Shown here one piece after another: positions 15,270-23,494 of a stretch of 64,000 nucleotides of DNA (position 1 is its first letter; each line of letters starts with the position of its first letter). Origin of the DNA: Wenyingzhuangia aestuarii (GTDB lineage Bacteria; Bacteroidota; Bacteroidia; Flavobacteriales; Flavobacteriaceae). The stretch spans positions 158,792-222,791 of the forward strand of contig NZ_JAATJG010000001.1 of assembly GCF_011927765.1 (NCBI RefSeq), in the 5' to 3' direction. The notes below the pieces were generated by a model. It did no database searches. It was given only the letters and a program-made list of their open reading frames with translations, and was not told the DNA's origin. The position numbers and the translations under genes are program-made.

Positions 15270-17357
15270 CTATGCCAACGCTGTCTCTATAATCTCTTTA
15301 ATAAAAGGACTTTTTTCGTCAGCTAAAATAGCTTCTAATGCTATTTTATTTTCTGATAGTAAATTAGCATCTGAAATAGTAATGTTAATCGCTTCTAGTT
15401 TAATAGCACCATTTTTCATTCCTAAAGCTTTGCTAATAAATGCCTTTTCATCAGTACTATTAACTCCTATATATTTAAGTGTTAATAAACCAGCTAATAC
15501 ATCTTTATTGGCAATAGCATCATTTAATTTAGTGGCTAACACCTCTTTGTTCACTTTGTTAGCCAAAGGTTCTATTTGTGTTAAAAGTTCAGCTCTATCT
15601 TCGTTAGAACGTGCTTTTAAATATTTTCCTGCCAAAGCAATAATAGCATCATAAGAAGCATCGTTTGCAGGAGTAGCCGTTTTCTTTTCTTCTTTTGCCC
15701 AAGAATCTGTTAACCCAACCGTACGGTTAAAAATTAGCTGCTTAGAAGTACTATCTGTATCGGCACAAAAATATCCTTTACGTTGAAATTGGAATCTGTC
15801 TCCAGGTTTAGAAGTCAATAAGCTTGGTTCTACCAAAGCGGTAATTACTTCTAAAGAATTTGGATTGATGAATTGTTTAAAATCGATGTCTTTATGGCTG
15901 TCCGGAGCTTCGTCTTTAAATAAACGATCGTATAAATTAACTTGAGCTTTTACAGCGTGCTTGCTACTTACCCAGTGAATGGTTCCTTTTACTCTACGTT
16001 TGCTTGCTTCGGTTCCAGATCCAGAACGAGAGTCTAAATCTGCCGTACAATGGATTACGGTAATATTTCCGTTTTCGTCTTTTTCTATAGAGTCAGCTTT
16101 AATAATGTATGCGTTTTTTAAACGAACTTCTCCACCAATTTTTAATCTAAAGAATTTTTTATTGGCTTGTTCTCTAAAGTCTTCTCTCTCTATAAATAAT
16201 TCTTTAGAAAACGGAACTTCTCTTTCTCCAGCAGCTTCATCTTCAGGATTGTTTTCTGCAATTAAAATTTCTTCTTTATCAGCAGGATAGTTATCAATCA
16301 CTAATTTAATAGGATCTAACACTGCCATTACACGTGGTGCTGTTTTGTTTAGTTCATCTTTAATACAGAATTCTAACAAAGCCACATCGGTTACGTTGTC
16401 TCTTTTAGAAATTCCAGCAATTTCACTAAATTTTCTAATAGAATTAGGTGTGTATCCTCTACGTCTTAATCCAGAAATGGTTGGCATACGTGGATCGTCC
16501 CAACCAGAAACCAATTTTTCTTGTACCAATTGTAACAGTTTACGTTTACTCATTACCGTATAACTAATGTTTCTACGGGCAAATTCACGTTGTTTTGGTT
16601 GAATTTTATCAGCATCGGCAACTTGAGCTAAATACCATTCGTATAAATCTCTATGACTTTTAAACTCTAAAGTACATAGTGAATGTGTAATGCTTTCTAA
16701 ATAATCAGATTCTCCATGAGTCCAATCGTACATAGGATATATTACCCAATCGTTTCCTGTTCTGTGGTGATGCTTTTTTAAGACACGATACATAATAGGA
16801 TCACGCATATGCATGTTATTGTGTTGCATGTCAATTTTAGCACGTAAAATAGCTTCTCCTTCGTTAAATTCACCATTCTTCATTCTTTCAAACAAGGCTA
16901 GGTTTTCTTCAACCGGAGTATTTCTGTAAGGTCCTGCCACACCAGATTCGGTAGGAGTTCCTTTTTGTTTTGCTATTTCTTCAGAAGATTGCATATCAAC
17001 ATAAGCATTTCCAGCTTTTATAATGTCGATAGTCCAATCGTATAATTGTTGAAAATAATCAGAAGAATACAATTCTTTATCCCATTTAAAACCTAACCAT
17101 TGTACATCACGTTTAATGGCATCCACATACTCTTGCTCTTCTTTAGCAGGGTTAGTGTCGTCAAAACGCAAGTTTACAGGAGCGTTATATTTTTCACCCA
17201 AACCAAAGTTTAAGCAAATAGAAGCAGCGTGTCCAATGTGTAAATATCCATTAGGTTCTGGTGGAAAACGGAATCTTAGATTTTTTGGATCCAATCCATT
17301 TGCCAAATCTTCTTCAATGATTTGTTCAATAAAGTTCAATGATTTCTTTTCTACCAT
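15270..17357 (-). CDS. glnS: Glutaminyl-tRNA synthetase with C-terminal extension
   Basis: 695 residues. The class I motifs are present: PNGYLHIGHAAS (HIGH at 40-43) and VMSKRKLL (MSK at about 269-271), with the GlnRS-specific RFDDTNPAKEEQEYVDAIK block. Charges tRNA-Gln in the cytoplasm. The catalytic and anticodon-binding parts end near residue 555 (RTVGLTDSWAKEE); the remaining 140 residues (from TPANDASYD) are an added alpha-helical domain, ending PFIKEIIETALA. Such an appendix recalls the YqeY-like tRNA-binding extension of some GlnRS enzymes, though I cannot confirm the fold by eye. A minus-strand TAAATTTG element (17388-17395) lies upstream. Confidence 0.93.
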   Translation of the reverse strand: MVEKKSLNFIEQIIEEDLANGLDPKNLRFRFPPEPNGYLHIGHAASICLNFGLGEKYNAPVNLRFDDTNPAKEEQEYVDAIKRDVQWLGFKWDKELYSSDYFQQLYDWTIDIIKAGNAYVDMQSSEEIAKQKGTPTESGVAGPYRNTPVEENLALFERMKNGEFNEGEAILRAKIDMQHNNMHMRDPIMYRVLKKHHHRTGNDWVIYPMYDWTHGESDYLESITHSLCTLEFKSHRDLYEWYLAQVADADKIQPKQREFARRNISYTVMSKRKLLQLVQEKLVSGWDDPRMPTISGLRRRGYTPNSIRKFSEIAGISKRDNVTDVALLEFCIKDELNKTAPRVMAVLDPIKLVIDNYPADKEEILIAENNPEDEAAGEREVPFSKELFIEREDFREQANKKFFRLKIGGEVRLKNAYIIKADSIEKDENGNITVIHCTADLDSRSGSGTEASKRRVKGTIHWVSSKHAVKAQVNLYDRLFKDEAPDSHKDIDFKQFINPNSLEVITALVEPSLLTSKPGDRFQFQRKGYFCADTDSTSKQLIFNRTVGLTDSWAKEEKKTATPANDASYDAIIALAGKYLKARSNEDRAELLTQIEPLANKVNKEVLATKLNDAIANKDVLAGLLTLKYIGVNSTDEKAFISKALGMKNGAIKLEAINITISDANLLSENKIALEAILADEKSPFIKEIIETALA

Positions 17358-17387
17358 TTCAACAAAAATAATCAGTTATTAAGTCAG

Positions 17388-17395
17388 CAAATTTA
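17388..17395 (-). promoter_or_regulatory. -7 promoter element for glnS
   Basis: The minus strand reads TAAATTTG, a match to TANNTTTG, 31 nt upstream of the glnS start. No clear -33 element. Confidence 0.4.
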
Positions 17396-17590
17396 CAGAA
17401 AACAGAACGAAAACGATGAATTTATAGTTTGAAGTTGAAATATGTTCTTATCTGGTATAAATACGATTTAAGAATGACCATATCTTTTTATAATTTAACC
17501 ATCTGAAAATAAAGTATTGGTATTAAAATTGTGATTTTAGTGATTGATATATAATATCTTCTTAATTCTATTAAAATTAAAACAACAACT

Positions 17591-18058
17591 ATGCAATTTA
17601 AGTTAACAGTTAACAACAAAAAATACGAGGTTGATGTAGATGGAGAAACACCACTACTTTGGGTATTAAGAGATTCGCTGCATTTGGTAGGAACCAAATT
17701 TGGTTGCGGTGTAGGTCAATGTGGTGCCTGTTCTGTTCATATGGATGGAGTTATTACACGTAGTTGTTTGTTGCCAGTTTCTATAGTGGGAGATGCTAAC
17801 ATTACCACGGTAGAAGGTTTGTCAGAAAAAAACGATCATCCTGTGCAAATAGCTTGGAGAGATATAGATGTACCACAATGCGGTTATTGTCAAGCAGGTC
17901 AAATAATGACAGCATCTGCATTTTTAGCACAGAATAATAATCCAAGTAAAGAAGAAATTAAAGAGGCTATGCATGGTAATATTTGCCGATGTGCTACTTA
18001 TAAAAGAATAGAAAAGGCAGTAGAAAAAGCAGCAGAATTAACACAAACAATTAAGTAA
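17591..18058 (+). CDS. 2Fe-2S subunit of a molybdenum hydroxylase (IorA-like)
   Basis: 155 residues with both [2Fe-2S] clusters of the xanthine oxidase family: plant-type GCGVGQCGACSVHMDG and the second motif CGYCQAGQ ... GNICRCATYKRI. It carries electrons away from the molybdopterin site. There is no FAD subunit gene in the operon, as in isoquinoline-oxidoreductase-like (IorAB) enzymes that pass electrons to a cytochrome or another acceptor. It ends 1 nt before the large-subunit gene. Confidence 0.92.
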   Translation: MQFKLTVNNKKYEVDVDGETPLLWVLRDSLHLVGTKFGCGVGQCGACSVHMDGVITRSCLLPVSIVGDANITTVEGLSEKNDHPVQIAWRDIDVPQCGYCQAGQIMTASAFLAQNNNPSKEEIKEAMHGNICRCATYKRIEKAVEKAAELTQTIK

Positions 18059-18059
18059 C

Positions 18060-20198
18060 ATGGCAAAGCAACAACTACAAATGGATAGAAAATCTTTTAT
18101 AAAAGTTTCGCTATTATCTGGTGCTGGAATTGTATTAGGAGTTAATTTTTTACAAAGCTGTCAGTTTAAAAATGACAAACCTATAGATTTAGAAGCCTTA
18201 GATTACAATGAATTTAATGCCTATATACAAATAGCTAACAATGGAAGAGTAACTATTTATTCTCCCAATCCAGAAATTGGGCAAGGAGTAAAAACATCTA
18301 TGCCTATGATTGTGGCAGAAGAGTTAGATGTGCCTTGGGAACATGTAAGAGTGGTTCAAGCAAATTTAGATACTAAAAATTTTAAAAGACAAGTAGCAGG
18401 AGGAAGTCAGTCTATCCGATTTTCTTGGTTGCCTTTAAGAGAAGCCGGAGCTACAGCAAGACAAATGTTGATAAACGCTGCAGCTTTAGAGTGGAATGTA
18501 AGTGCTAACGATTGTAGTACAAGTGATGGAAATGTAATTCATCCCAACGGTAAAAAGTTAGGCTATGGAGATTTAGTAGTAAAAGCAGCAACGTTAGAAG
18601 TACCTACAGAAATTACCTTAAAAAATCCTGAGGATTTTAAAATTATAGGAAAACAAGCCAAAAATGTAGATAACTTTAAAATTACCCAAGGAGCACCATT
18701 GTATGGAATGGATTATTTTGAAGAGGGAATGGTGTATGCTTCTATTATACATCCACCGGCTTTTGGCCAAAAATTAATAAGGTTTGATGCATCGGAAGCT
18801 TTAAAAATTAAAGGAGTTTCAGAAGTTGTAAAAACAGGAAACAACATTGCCGTAATAGCCACCAGTACATGGATTGCTTTTCAAGGTAAAAAAGCGGTAA
18901 AAGCTACCTATAGCAAAGCCAATAAAAATGAAGATTCTACCTATTTTGATCAATTAGCAGAAGAAGCCTTAGCTTCTGGAAAGTTTAAAAAGGTAAGAGA
19001 AGATGGAGATGTAAAAAAAGCTTTTAAAGAAGCTGATAAAGTAATAGAAAGAGTGTACGAGGCTCCCTTTTTAGCACACAACACCATGGAGCCCATGAAC
19101 TTTTTTGCCAATGTAACTGATGAGATCATTGAATTAAAAGGACCTATACAAACTCCAGAATTAACCGCTAAACAAGTGGCTAGAAATTTAAAAAGAGAGG
19201 TAGATGAGGTGCGTGTAGAAATGTGCAGAATTGGTGGTGGTTTTGGTAGACGTTTAAAAGGAGATTATGCCATTGAAGCTGCGTTAATTTCTGATAAAAT
19301 TAAGAAACCTGTAAAATTGGTTTACACCAGAGAAGATGATATGACAGCGGGTTGGTATAGACCTAAAGTAAAATACAAGATAAGAGCAGCAATTAAAAAC
19401 GATAAAATAACAGGCTATCATTTAACAGATATTTCTGTAAATGCGGTGGTTAATAAACAAAGAGCTAATTTTTTCCCTTCAGGAGCTATAGATAATTTGT
19501 TAATTGATACGTACAAAATAAAAAGTAAAGTAACTTGTTTTGCGTGGAGAGCACCCATTTGTAACATTTTGGCTTTTGCAGAACAAAGTTTTTTTGATGA
19601 GTTGTCAGAAGAACTAAACATAGATCCTATTCAGTTACGATTAGATTTGCTAGAAAATGCCAAAAAGCACAAAGATCAGAACATGGAATATTCTCCTGAA
19701 AGAATGCAGGAGGTTATTAAAAAAGTAGCTAAAGAAGCCCAATGGGGAGTTTCAAAGCAAGGAGTTTATCAAGGTTTTAGTGCTTATTATTCTCATAATA
19801 CCCACGTGGCTCAAATTGCAGAAGTGGTTTTAAAAGACAACAAGCCTGTGGTAACCAAAGTATACTGTGTTGTAGATTGTGGAATTGTAGTAAATCCGCT
19901 AGGAGCAAGAGCGCAAGCAGAAGGTGGTATTATAGATGGAATTGGACATGCTATGTTTAGTGAAATGATTGTAGAAAACGGAGTGCCAAAAAGCAATAAT
20001 TTTCATCAGTATAAATTAACAAGATTAAAAGATGCTCCGGAAGTTGTGGTTTCTTTTGTAGATAGTAAAGAAGCACCTACAGGAATGGGAGAACCTACCT
20101 TGCCACCGGCACCAGCAGCAGTAGCTAATGCTTTGTATGCTGCCATGGGTAAAAGATTTAGAAAACATCCTTTTGTTAAAAATGGCTTAAATAGTTAG
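18060..20198 (+). CDS. Molybdopterin-binding large subunit of a molybdenum hydroxylase (IorB-like)
   Basis: 712 residues. The N-terminus (DRKSFIKVSLLSGAGIVLG, then LQSC) looks like a Tat signal with RK in place of RR, so export of the folded cofactor-bearing enzyme with its small subunit is likely. Moco-site blocks of the family are visible: GQGVKTSMPMIVAEE, GGSQSIR, APFLAHNTMEPMN, RIGGGFGRRLKGDYAIEA, and the C-terminal GMGEPTLPPAPAAVANA, which includes the catalytic Glu. It probably hydroxylates an aldehyde or N-heterocycle; the substrate cannot be told from sequence. XdhC and a MobA-like protein follow. Confidence 0.9.
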   Translation: MAKQQLQMDRKSFIKVSLLSGAGIVLGVNFLQSCQFKNDKPIDLEALDYNEFNAYIQIANNGRVTIYSPNPEIGQGVKTSMPMIVAEELDVPWEHVRVVQANLDTKNFKRQVAGGSQSIRFSWLPLREAGATARQMLINAAALEWNVSANDCSTSDGNVIHPNGKKLGYGDLVVKAATLEVPTEITLKNPEDFKIIGKQAKNVDNFKITQGAPLYGMDYFEEGMVYASIIHPPAFGQKLIRFDASEALKIKGVSEVVKTGNNIAVIATSTWIAFQGKKAVKATYSKANKNEDSTYFDQLAEEALASGKFKKVREDGDVKKAFKEADKVIERVYEAPFLAHNTMEPMNFFANVTDEIIELKGPIQTPELTAKQVARNLKREVDEVRVEMCRIGGGFGRRLKGDYAIEAALISDKIKKPVKLVYTREDDMTAGWYRPKVKYKIRAAIKNDKITGYHLTDISVNAVVNKQRANFFPSGAIDNLLIDTYKIKSKVTCFAWRAPICNILAFAEQSFFDELSEELNIDPIQLRLDLLENAKKHKDQNMEYSPERMQEVIKKVAKEAQWGVSKQGVYQGFSAYYSHNTHVAQIAEVVLKDNKPVVTKVYCVVDCGIVVNPLGARAQAEGGIIDGIGHAMFSEMIVENGVPKSNNFHQYKLTRLKDAPEVVVSFVDSKEAPTGMGEPTLPPAPAAVANALYAAMGKRFRKHPFVKNGLNS

Positions 20199-20204
20199 GG
20201 TTTT

Positions 20205-21212
20205 ATGACTCATGAATTTAAAGAAATATTAGAAGCTTACCTTAAAGCCAAACAACTTTCTAAAAGTACGGTGTTAGCAACCTTGGTATCTGTTAATGGA
20301 TCGTCATACAGAAAAGAAGGGGTGCGAATGCTTATCCATCAAAATATGCAGATTGTTGGAGCAGTAAGTGGTGGTTGTGTAGAAAAAGAAGTGGTGTTAC
20401 AGTCGCAATCTGTATTTGCCACAGGGCAATCTAAGTTAATTAGTTACGATGGAAGATACAGGTTGGGATGCGAGGGAACGTTGTATTTATTGTTAGAAAA
20501 ACTAAACATTTCTGATGAGGTAATTCTTAAAATTCAACATTGTTTTGCAAATAGAAAGTCATTTCAACTCAATACTTTTTATGCTGATGCGCTAACTGTG
20601 GGAGGAGGAACCATTGTTCAGTTAGATGGTGTAGATTATCCAATTTCTAATTTTAATAGAAAAACAAAGTTTAAAAACTGCTTTCATCAAATCATGGAAC
20701 CTATATTTCAAATTTACATTGTAGGTACAGAGCACGATGCAAATAGTTTAAGTCAGCAAGCCTCTTTTTTAGGATGGGAAGTAATTATTGTAAACGGAAC
20801 TAAAACATTAAAATCTATCAATGATTTTATAGGAACTAAGAAAATCATCAATACAGAAGAAGACGATATTAATGAACTTAAGATAGATAGAGAAACGGCA
20901 ATTGTGTTGATGAATCATAATTATGCAAAAGATTTGTGGTTTTTACAACGTTTAAAAAAATCAAAACCATTATATATTGGTTTGTTGGGAGCAACAAAAA
21001 GAAAAGAACAATTGTTTACGGCTCTAATTGAAGACGATTTGGATATTTCTGAAGAGTTTTTAGAACTCATTCATGGACCCACAGGTTTAGATATTGGTTC
21101 TGTAACTCCTCAGGAAATAGCAGTTTCTATTGTGGCAGAAATTATAGCTACTAAAAAGAATAAATTAGTAAGTTCTTTACCAAAGAATACTAGTTTAAAA
21201 CTATCTATATAA
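20205..21212 (+). CDS. XdhC/CoxI family molybdenum-cofactor insertion protein
   Basis: 335 residues. The N-terminal XdhC_CoxI domain has VSVNGSSYRKEGVRM and GAVSGGCVEKEV; the C-terminal Rossmann domain has YIGLLGATKRKEQL and HGPTGLDIGSVTPQEIAVS. XdhC proteins bind the molybdenum cofactor, promote its sulfuration and deliver it to the hydroxylase. It starts 6 nt after the large subunit and 1 nt before the nucleotidyltransferase gene, so its client is clearly the upstream enzyme. Confidence 0.9.
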   Translation: MTHEFKEILEAYLKAKQLSKSTVLATLVSVNGSSYRKEGVRMLIHQNMQIVGAVSGGCVEKEVVLQSQSVFATGQSKLISYDGRYRLGCEGTLYLLLEKLNISDEVILKIQHCFANRKSFQLNTFYADALTVGGGTIVQLDGVDYPISNFNRKTKFKNCFHQIMEPIFQIYIVGTEHDANSLSQQASFLGWEVIIVNGTKTLKSINDFIGTKKIINTEEDDINELKIDRETAIVLMNHNYAKDLWFLQRLKKSKPLYIGLLGATKRKEQLFTALIEDDLDISEEFLELIHGPTGLDIGSVTPQEIAVSIVAEIIATKKNKLVSSLPKNTSLKLSI

Positions 21213-21213
21213 G

Positions 21214-21819
21214 ATGATTGCAAACACAGCCTTTTTAATAGTAGCAGCAGGAAGTTCAAGTAGAATGAAACAACCCAAGCAGTTACTTCCTTTTAAAAAT
21301 GATGTTTTGTTAACACATGCCATCAAACAAGTATTGGCGGTTTCTAAAGAAAATGTGTTTGTGGTGGTAGGAGCAAATAGCGATGTTATTACTAAAACCA
21401 TTAAAAAATATTCTGTACATATTTTAAATCATCAACAGTGGAAAAAGGGAATAGGAAGTTCTATTGCTTATGGAGTTTCAGTAATTCAGAAACTTAAAAA
21501 ACACCAAAGAGTTTTTGTTTTATTAGCCGATCAGCCTAGTATTCAAACAAAAGATATTCAGCAAATTTTGGAATATCACTACCATCATCAATGTGAAATT
21601 ACGGTAACAGCTTGTCTTAATTATACAGGAGTTCCTGTTGTTTTTGAACAAGAATTTTTTAAAGAATTAGTTTTGTTGTCTAAGGATGATGGAGCTAGAT
21701 CGATTCTTAAAAAACACGAATCAGAAGTGTCTACGTTTGTTTTGAAAAAGGAAATTTTAGACATAGATACCCCAGAGGATTATGCTAAAATGTTAAAAAG
21801 TTTAAATGCTTTGTTATAG
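21214..21819 (+). CDS. MobA/MocA-like nucleotidyltransferase (molybdenum cofactor)
   Basis: 201 residues with the NTP-transferase signature AAGSSSRMKQPKQLLPF and the metal-binding VLLADQPS motif. Family members add CMP (MocA) or GMP (MobA) to molybdopterin; in xanthine-oxidase-type operons with XdhC the CMP-forming MocA activity is expected, because those enzymes use the cytosine dinucleotide cofactor. That assignment is inferred from context. Confidence 0.85.
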   Translation: MIANTAFLIVAAGSSSRMKQPKQLLPFKNDVLLTHAIKQVLAVSKENVFVVVGANSDVITKTIKKYSVHILNHQQWKKGIGSSIAYGVSVIQKLKKHQRVFVLLADQPSIQTKDIQQILEYHYHHQCEITVTACLNYTGVPVVFEQEFFKELVLLSKDDGARSILKKHESEVSTFVLKKEILDIDTPEDYAKMLKSLNALL

Positions 21820-21843
21820 ATTTGCGTTTCTAAACCAGAAGAT

Positions 21844-22200
21844 ATGGGAATTATTAGAGTTCAGAATATTAGAATATACAGCAATCACGGATGTTTAGAA
21901 GAAGAAGCTAAAATAGGTTCTCACTATCGTGTAGATGTAGCTGTAAAAGCAGATTTAAACAAATCAGCAATTTCAGACAAATTAGCAGACACGGTAGATT
22001 ATGTTCATATTAACAAAATTGTAGAAGAAGAAGTATTGCAACGTTCGGAACTGTTAGAGCATGTGGTAGAAAGAGTGTTGGTAAGGTTGTTAAAAGAAAT
22101 TTCTTTAATAGAAGAAGCTACGGTGGCTTTATCTAAATTAAATCCACCTATTGGAGGAGATGTAGAGGCTGTAACGATTGAAATGACTAAAAAAAGATAA
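21844..22200 (+). CDS. folB: Dihydroneopterin aldolase
   Basis: 118 residues, typical length. Conserved blocks IRIYSNHGCLEEEAKIGSHYRVDV and DTVDYVHINKIV are visible, with the active-site Glu in the EEE stretch and the basic residue in LNPPIGGDVEAVTIE. It converts dihydroneopterin to hydroxymethyl-dihydropterin in folate synthesis. It follows the Moco genes by 24 nt; pterin chemistry is a loose thematic link but co-regulation is not shown. Confidence 0.93.
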   Translation: MGIIRVQNIRIYSNHGCLEEEAKIGSHYRVDVAVKADLNKSAISDKLADTVDYVHINKIVEEEVLQRSELLEHVVERVLVRLLKEISLIEEATVALSKLNPPIGGDVEAVTIEMTKKR

Positions 22201-22229
22201 GAATTTTTGAAAAAAAGTATGAAAGTGTA

Positions 22230-22259
22230 TTGTACAATGTACAAAATTATATAAATTTG
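22230..22259 (+). promoter_or_regulatory. tRNA-Cys promoter with overlapping palindrome
   Basis: TTG at 22230-22232 and TAAATTTG at 22252-22259 are separated by 19 nt, the ideal Bacteroidota spacing; the tRNA begins 11 nt later. The -33 element is the first arm of a perfect palindrome TTGTACA-A-TGTACAA (22230-22244), which looks like an operator for a dimeric repressor. Confidence 0.75.
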
Positions 22260-22269
22260 CACGCTCAAT

Positions 22270-22343
22270 GGTGTTTTGGCCGAGCGGCTAGGCAATGGTC
22301 TGCAAAACCATGTACAGCGGTTCGAATCCGCTAGACACCTCCA
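22270..22343 (+). tRNA. tRNA-Cys (GCA)
   Basis: A full cloverleaf can be drawn: acceptor GGTGTTT / AGACACC (one G-T pair), anticodon stem ATGGT/ACCAT around loop CTGCAAA with anticodon GCA at 22302-22304, and T arm AGCGG-TTCGAAT-CCGCT. The discriminator T is followed by an encoded CCA. A good promoter precedes and a terminator follows. Confidence 0.95.
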
Positions 22344-22347
22344 AAGT

Positions 22348-22377
22348 AACCCATCACTTTTAGTGATGGGTTTTTTT
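22348..22377 (+). terminator. tRNA-Cys terminator
   Basis: AACCCATCACT / AGTGATGGGTT stem with a very short loop, then a T-run, beginning 5 nt after the tRNA. Confidence 0.9.
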
Positions 22378-22428
22378 ATGAAATTCTATTTAATTACAGT
22401 GGTTCTTCCAAAGCTTTGGGATACTAAG

Positions 22429-22470
22429 CACCTCCAAAGTAATCCATCACTTTTTAGTAATGGTTTTTTA
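22429..22470 (+). repeat. Direct repeat of tRNA-Cys 3' end and terminator
   Basis: The first 22 nt match 22336-22357 with one mismatch, and the following hairpin and T-run match imperfectly, 93 bp downstream of the original. It could be an attachment-site scar or a tandem duplication in decay. Confidence 0.75.
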
Positions 22471-22609
22471 TTTTTCCTCTATTTTCTACGGTGTGCTTTT
22501 CTTTTCAGCTCAAAATTAAGAGCTATCCGTACTACACAAATCTCATTACAACACCTGTTTTTTAGCAGGTCAATTTGTTTAATAATGTCTTAGTTTTATA
22601 CTTTAAGTC

Positions 22610-22633
22610 AAATCAAAAAGCAATTTTTGATTT
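22610..22633. repeat. Hairpin upstream of the glycosylglycerate operon
   Basis: A 10-bp stem AAATCAAAAA / TTTTTGATTT closed by the tetraloop GCAA, 67 nt before the first gene of the operon. It may be an operator or an upstream transcript end; there is no T-run after it. Confidence 0.4.
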
Positions 22634-22699
22634 CTAAAAGGAATATCAGTTTGGTTTTTAAAACGCGTTACTCCTTGTATATTATTTTGAACATCAACT

Positions 22700-23494
22700 A
22701 TGAAGACAGTTATATTTACAGATTTAGACGGAACTTTTTTAAACCATAACGATTATTCGTTTGCTGCATCTGCAGTGGCTTTAGAGCAGGTTTTTAAAAA
22801 AGAAATACCTCTAATATTTACCACAAGTAAAACCAAAATAGAAGTTGAACAGTTACAGCAAAAAGTAGGTGTTAAAGAACCTTTTATTGTAGAAAACGGT
22901 GCGGCTCTTTTTATTCCGAAAAATTATAAAGGTTTTGATTTTTCTTTTTTAGACGTGTTTGAATCTTATTACATAGTACAATTAGGAGTTCCGTATCATC
23001 AGGTTTTAGAGTTTTACAATACCTATAAAGAAGAGTTTGGAATGTTAGGTTTTAGCGATATGACAGATGAAAAGGTAATGGAACTGACAGGTTTATCTAT
23101 AGAAAATGCAAAAACATCTAAACAGCGAAATTTTACAGAGCCTTTTGTGTTGGAAAATGATTTGCAAATAGAGGAGTTAGAAAAATTAGCGAGTAAGCAT
23201 CATTTAAAAATTACCAAAGGAGGACGATTTTATCACTTGATAGGTGAAAATCAAGATAAAGGAAAAGCGGTAGAAAAATGTGTGGCAATTTTTGAAAAAA
23301 TGTATCATGAAGAAGTGAAATCTATCGGATTAGGAGATGGACAAAACGATGTGCCCTTGTTAAATAGTGTAAATGTGCCTATTGCCATTCAAAATCACGA
23401 GGGAGAATATGTGGGTTTATCAAACTCAAAATTGCAAAAATCGAGCTTTAAAGGAGCTAAAGGTTGGAACGAAATGGTTATGAAAAATGTATAA
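22700..23494 (+). CDS. HAD-IIB phosphatase, mannosyl/glucosyl-3-phosphoglycerate phosphatase-like
   Basis: 264 residues. HAD motif I is FTDLDGTFLNH (Asp8, Asp10), motif II is in IFTTSKTK, and motif IV is GLGDGQNDVPLL. The order and the cap region (VENGAALFIPKNY) resemble mannosyl-3-phosphoglycerate phosphatase (MPGP). It would remove phosphate from glycosyl-3-phosphoglycerate to give glycosylglycerate, a compatible solute. It overlaps the glycerate kinase gene by 8 bases, and a glycosyl-phosphoglycerate synthase lies two genes on, which makes this reading much stronger than the sequence alone. Confidence 0.82.
   Translation: MKTVIFTDLDGTFLNHNDYSFAASAVALEQVFKKEIPLIFTTSKTKIEVEQLQQKVGVKEPFIVENGAALFIPKNYKGFDFSFLDVFESYYIVQLGVPYHQVLEFYNTYKEEFGMLGFSDMTDEKVMELTGLSIENAKTSKQRNFTEPFVLENDLQIEELEKLASKHHLKITKGGRFYHLIGENQDKGKAVEKCVAIFEKMYHEEVKSIGLGDGQNDVPLLNSVNVPIAIQNHEGEYVGLSNSKLQKSSFKGAKGWNEMVMKNV

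Larger units (their letters stand above)
22344..22699. other. Gene-free spacer with a degraded copy of the tRNA-Cys 3' end
   Basis: After the terminator, 22395-22470 repeats the tail of the tRNA unit: TACAGTGGTTC matches the T-arm region with one change, an unrelated piece containing the palindrome CCAAAGCTTTGG (22408-22419) interrupts it, then CACCTCCAAAGTAATCCATCAC (22429-22450) repeats 22336-22357 with one mismatch, including the CCA end and a weakened terminator hairpin. From 22480 to 22600 I see no gene. At 22610-22633 there is a hairpin before the next operon. A frame running out of the tRNA to 22593 is not credible as a protein. Confidence 0.75.

Noticed and set aside
15217-15654. A + strand ORF of 145 aa opposite the glnS 3' end
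   Set aside because: It is antisense to the C-terminal part of glnS, with no promoter and no recognisable features.
22276-22593. A + strand ORF of 105 aa beginning inside tRNA-Cys
   Set aside because: It reads through the tRNA, its terminator and the repeat copy; the repeated HLQSNPSL words only mirror the DNA duplication.
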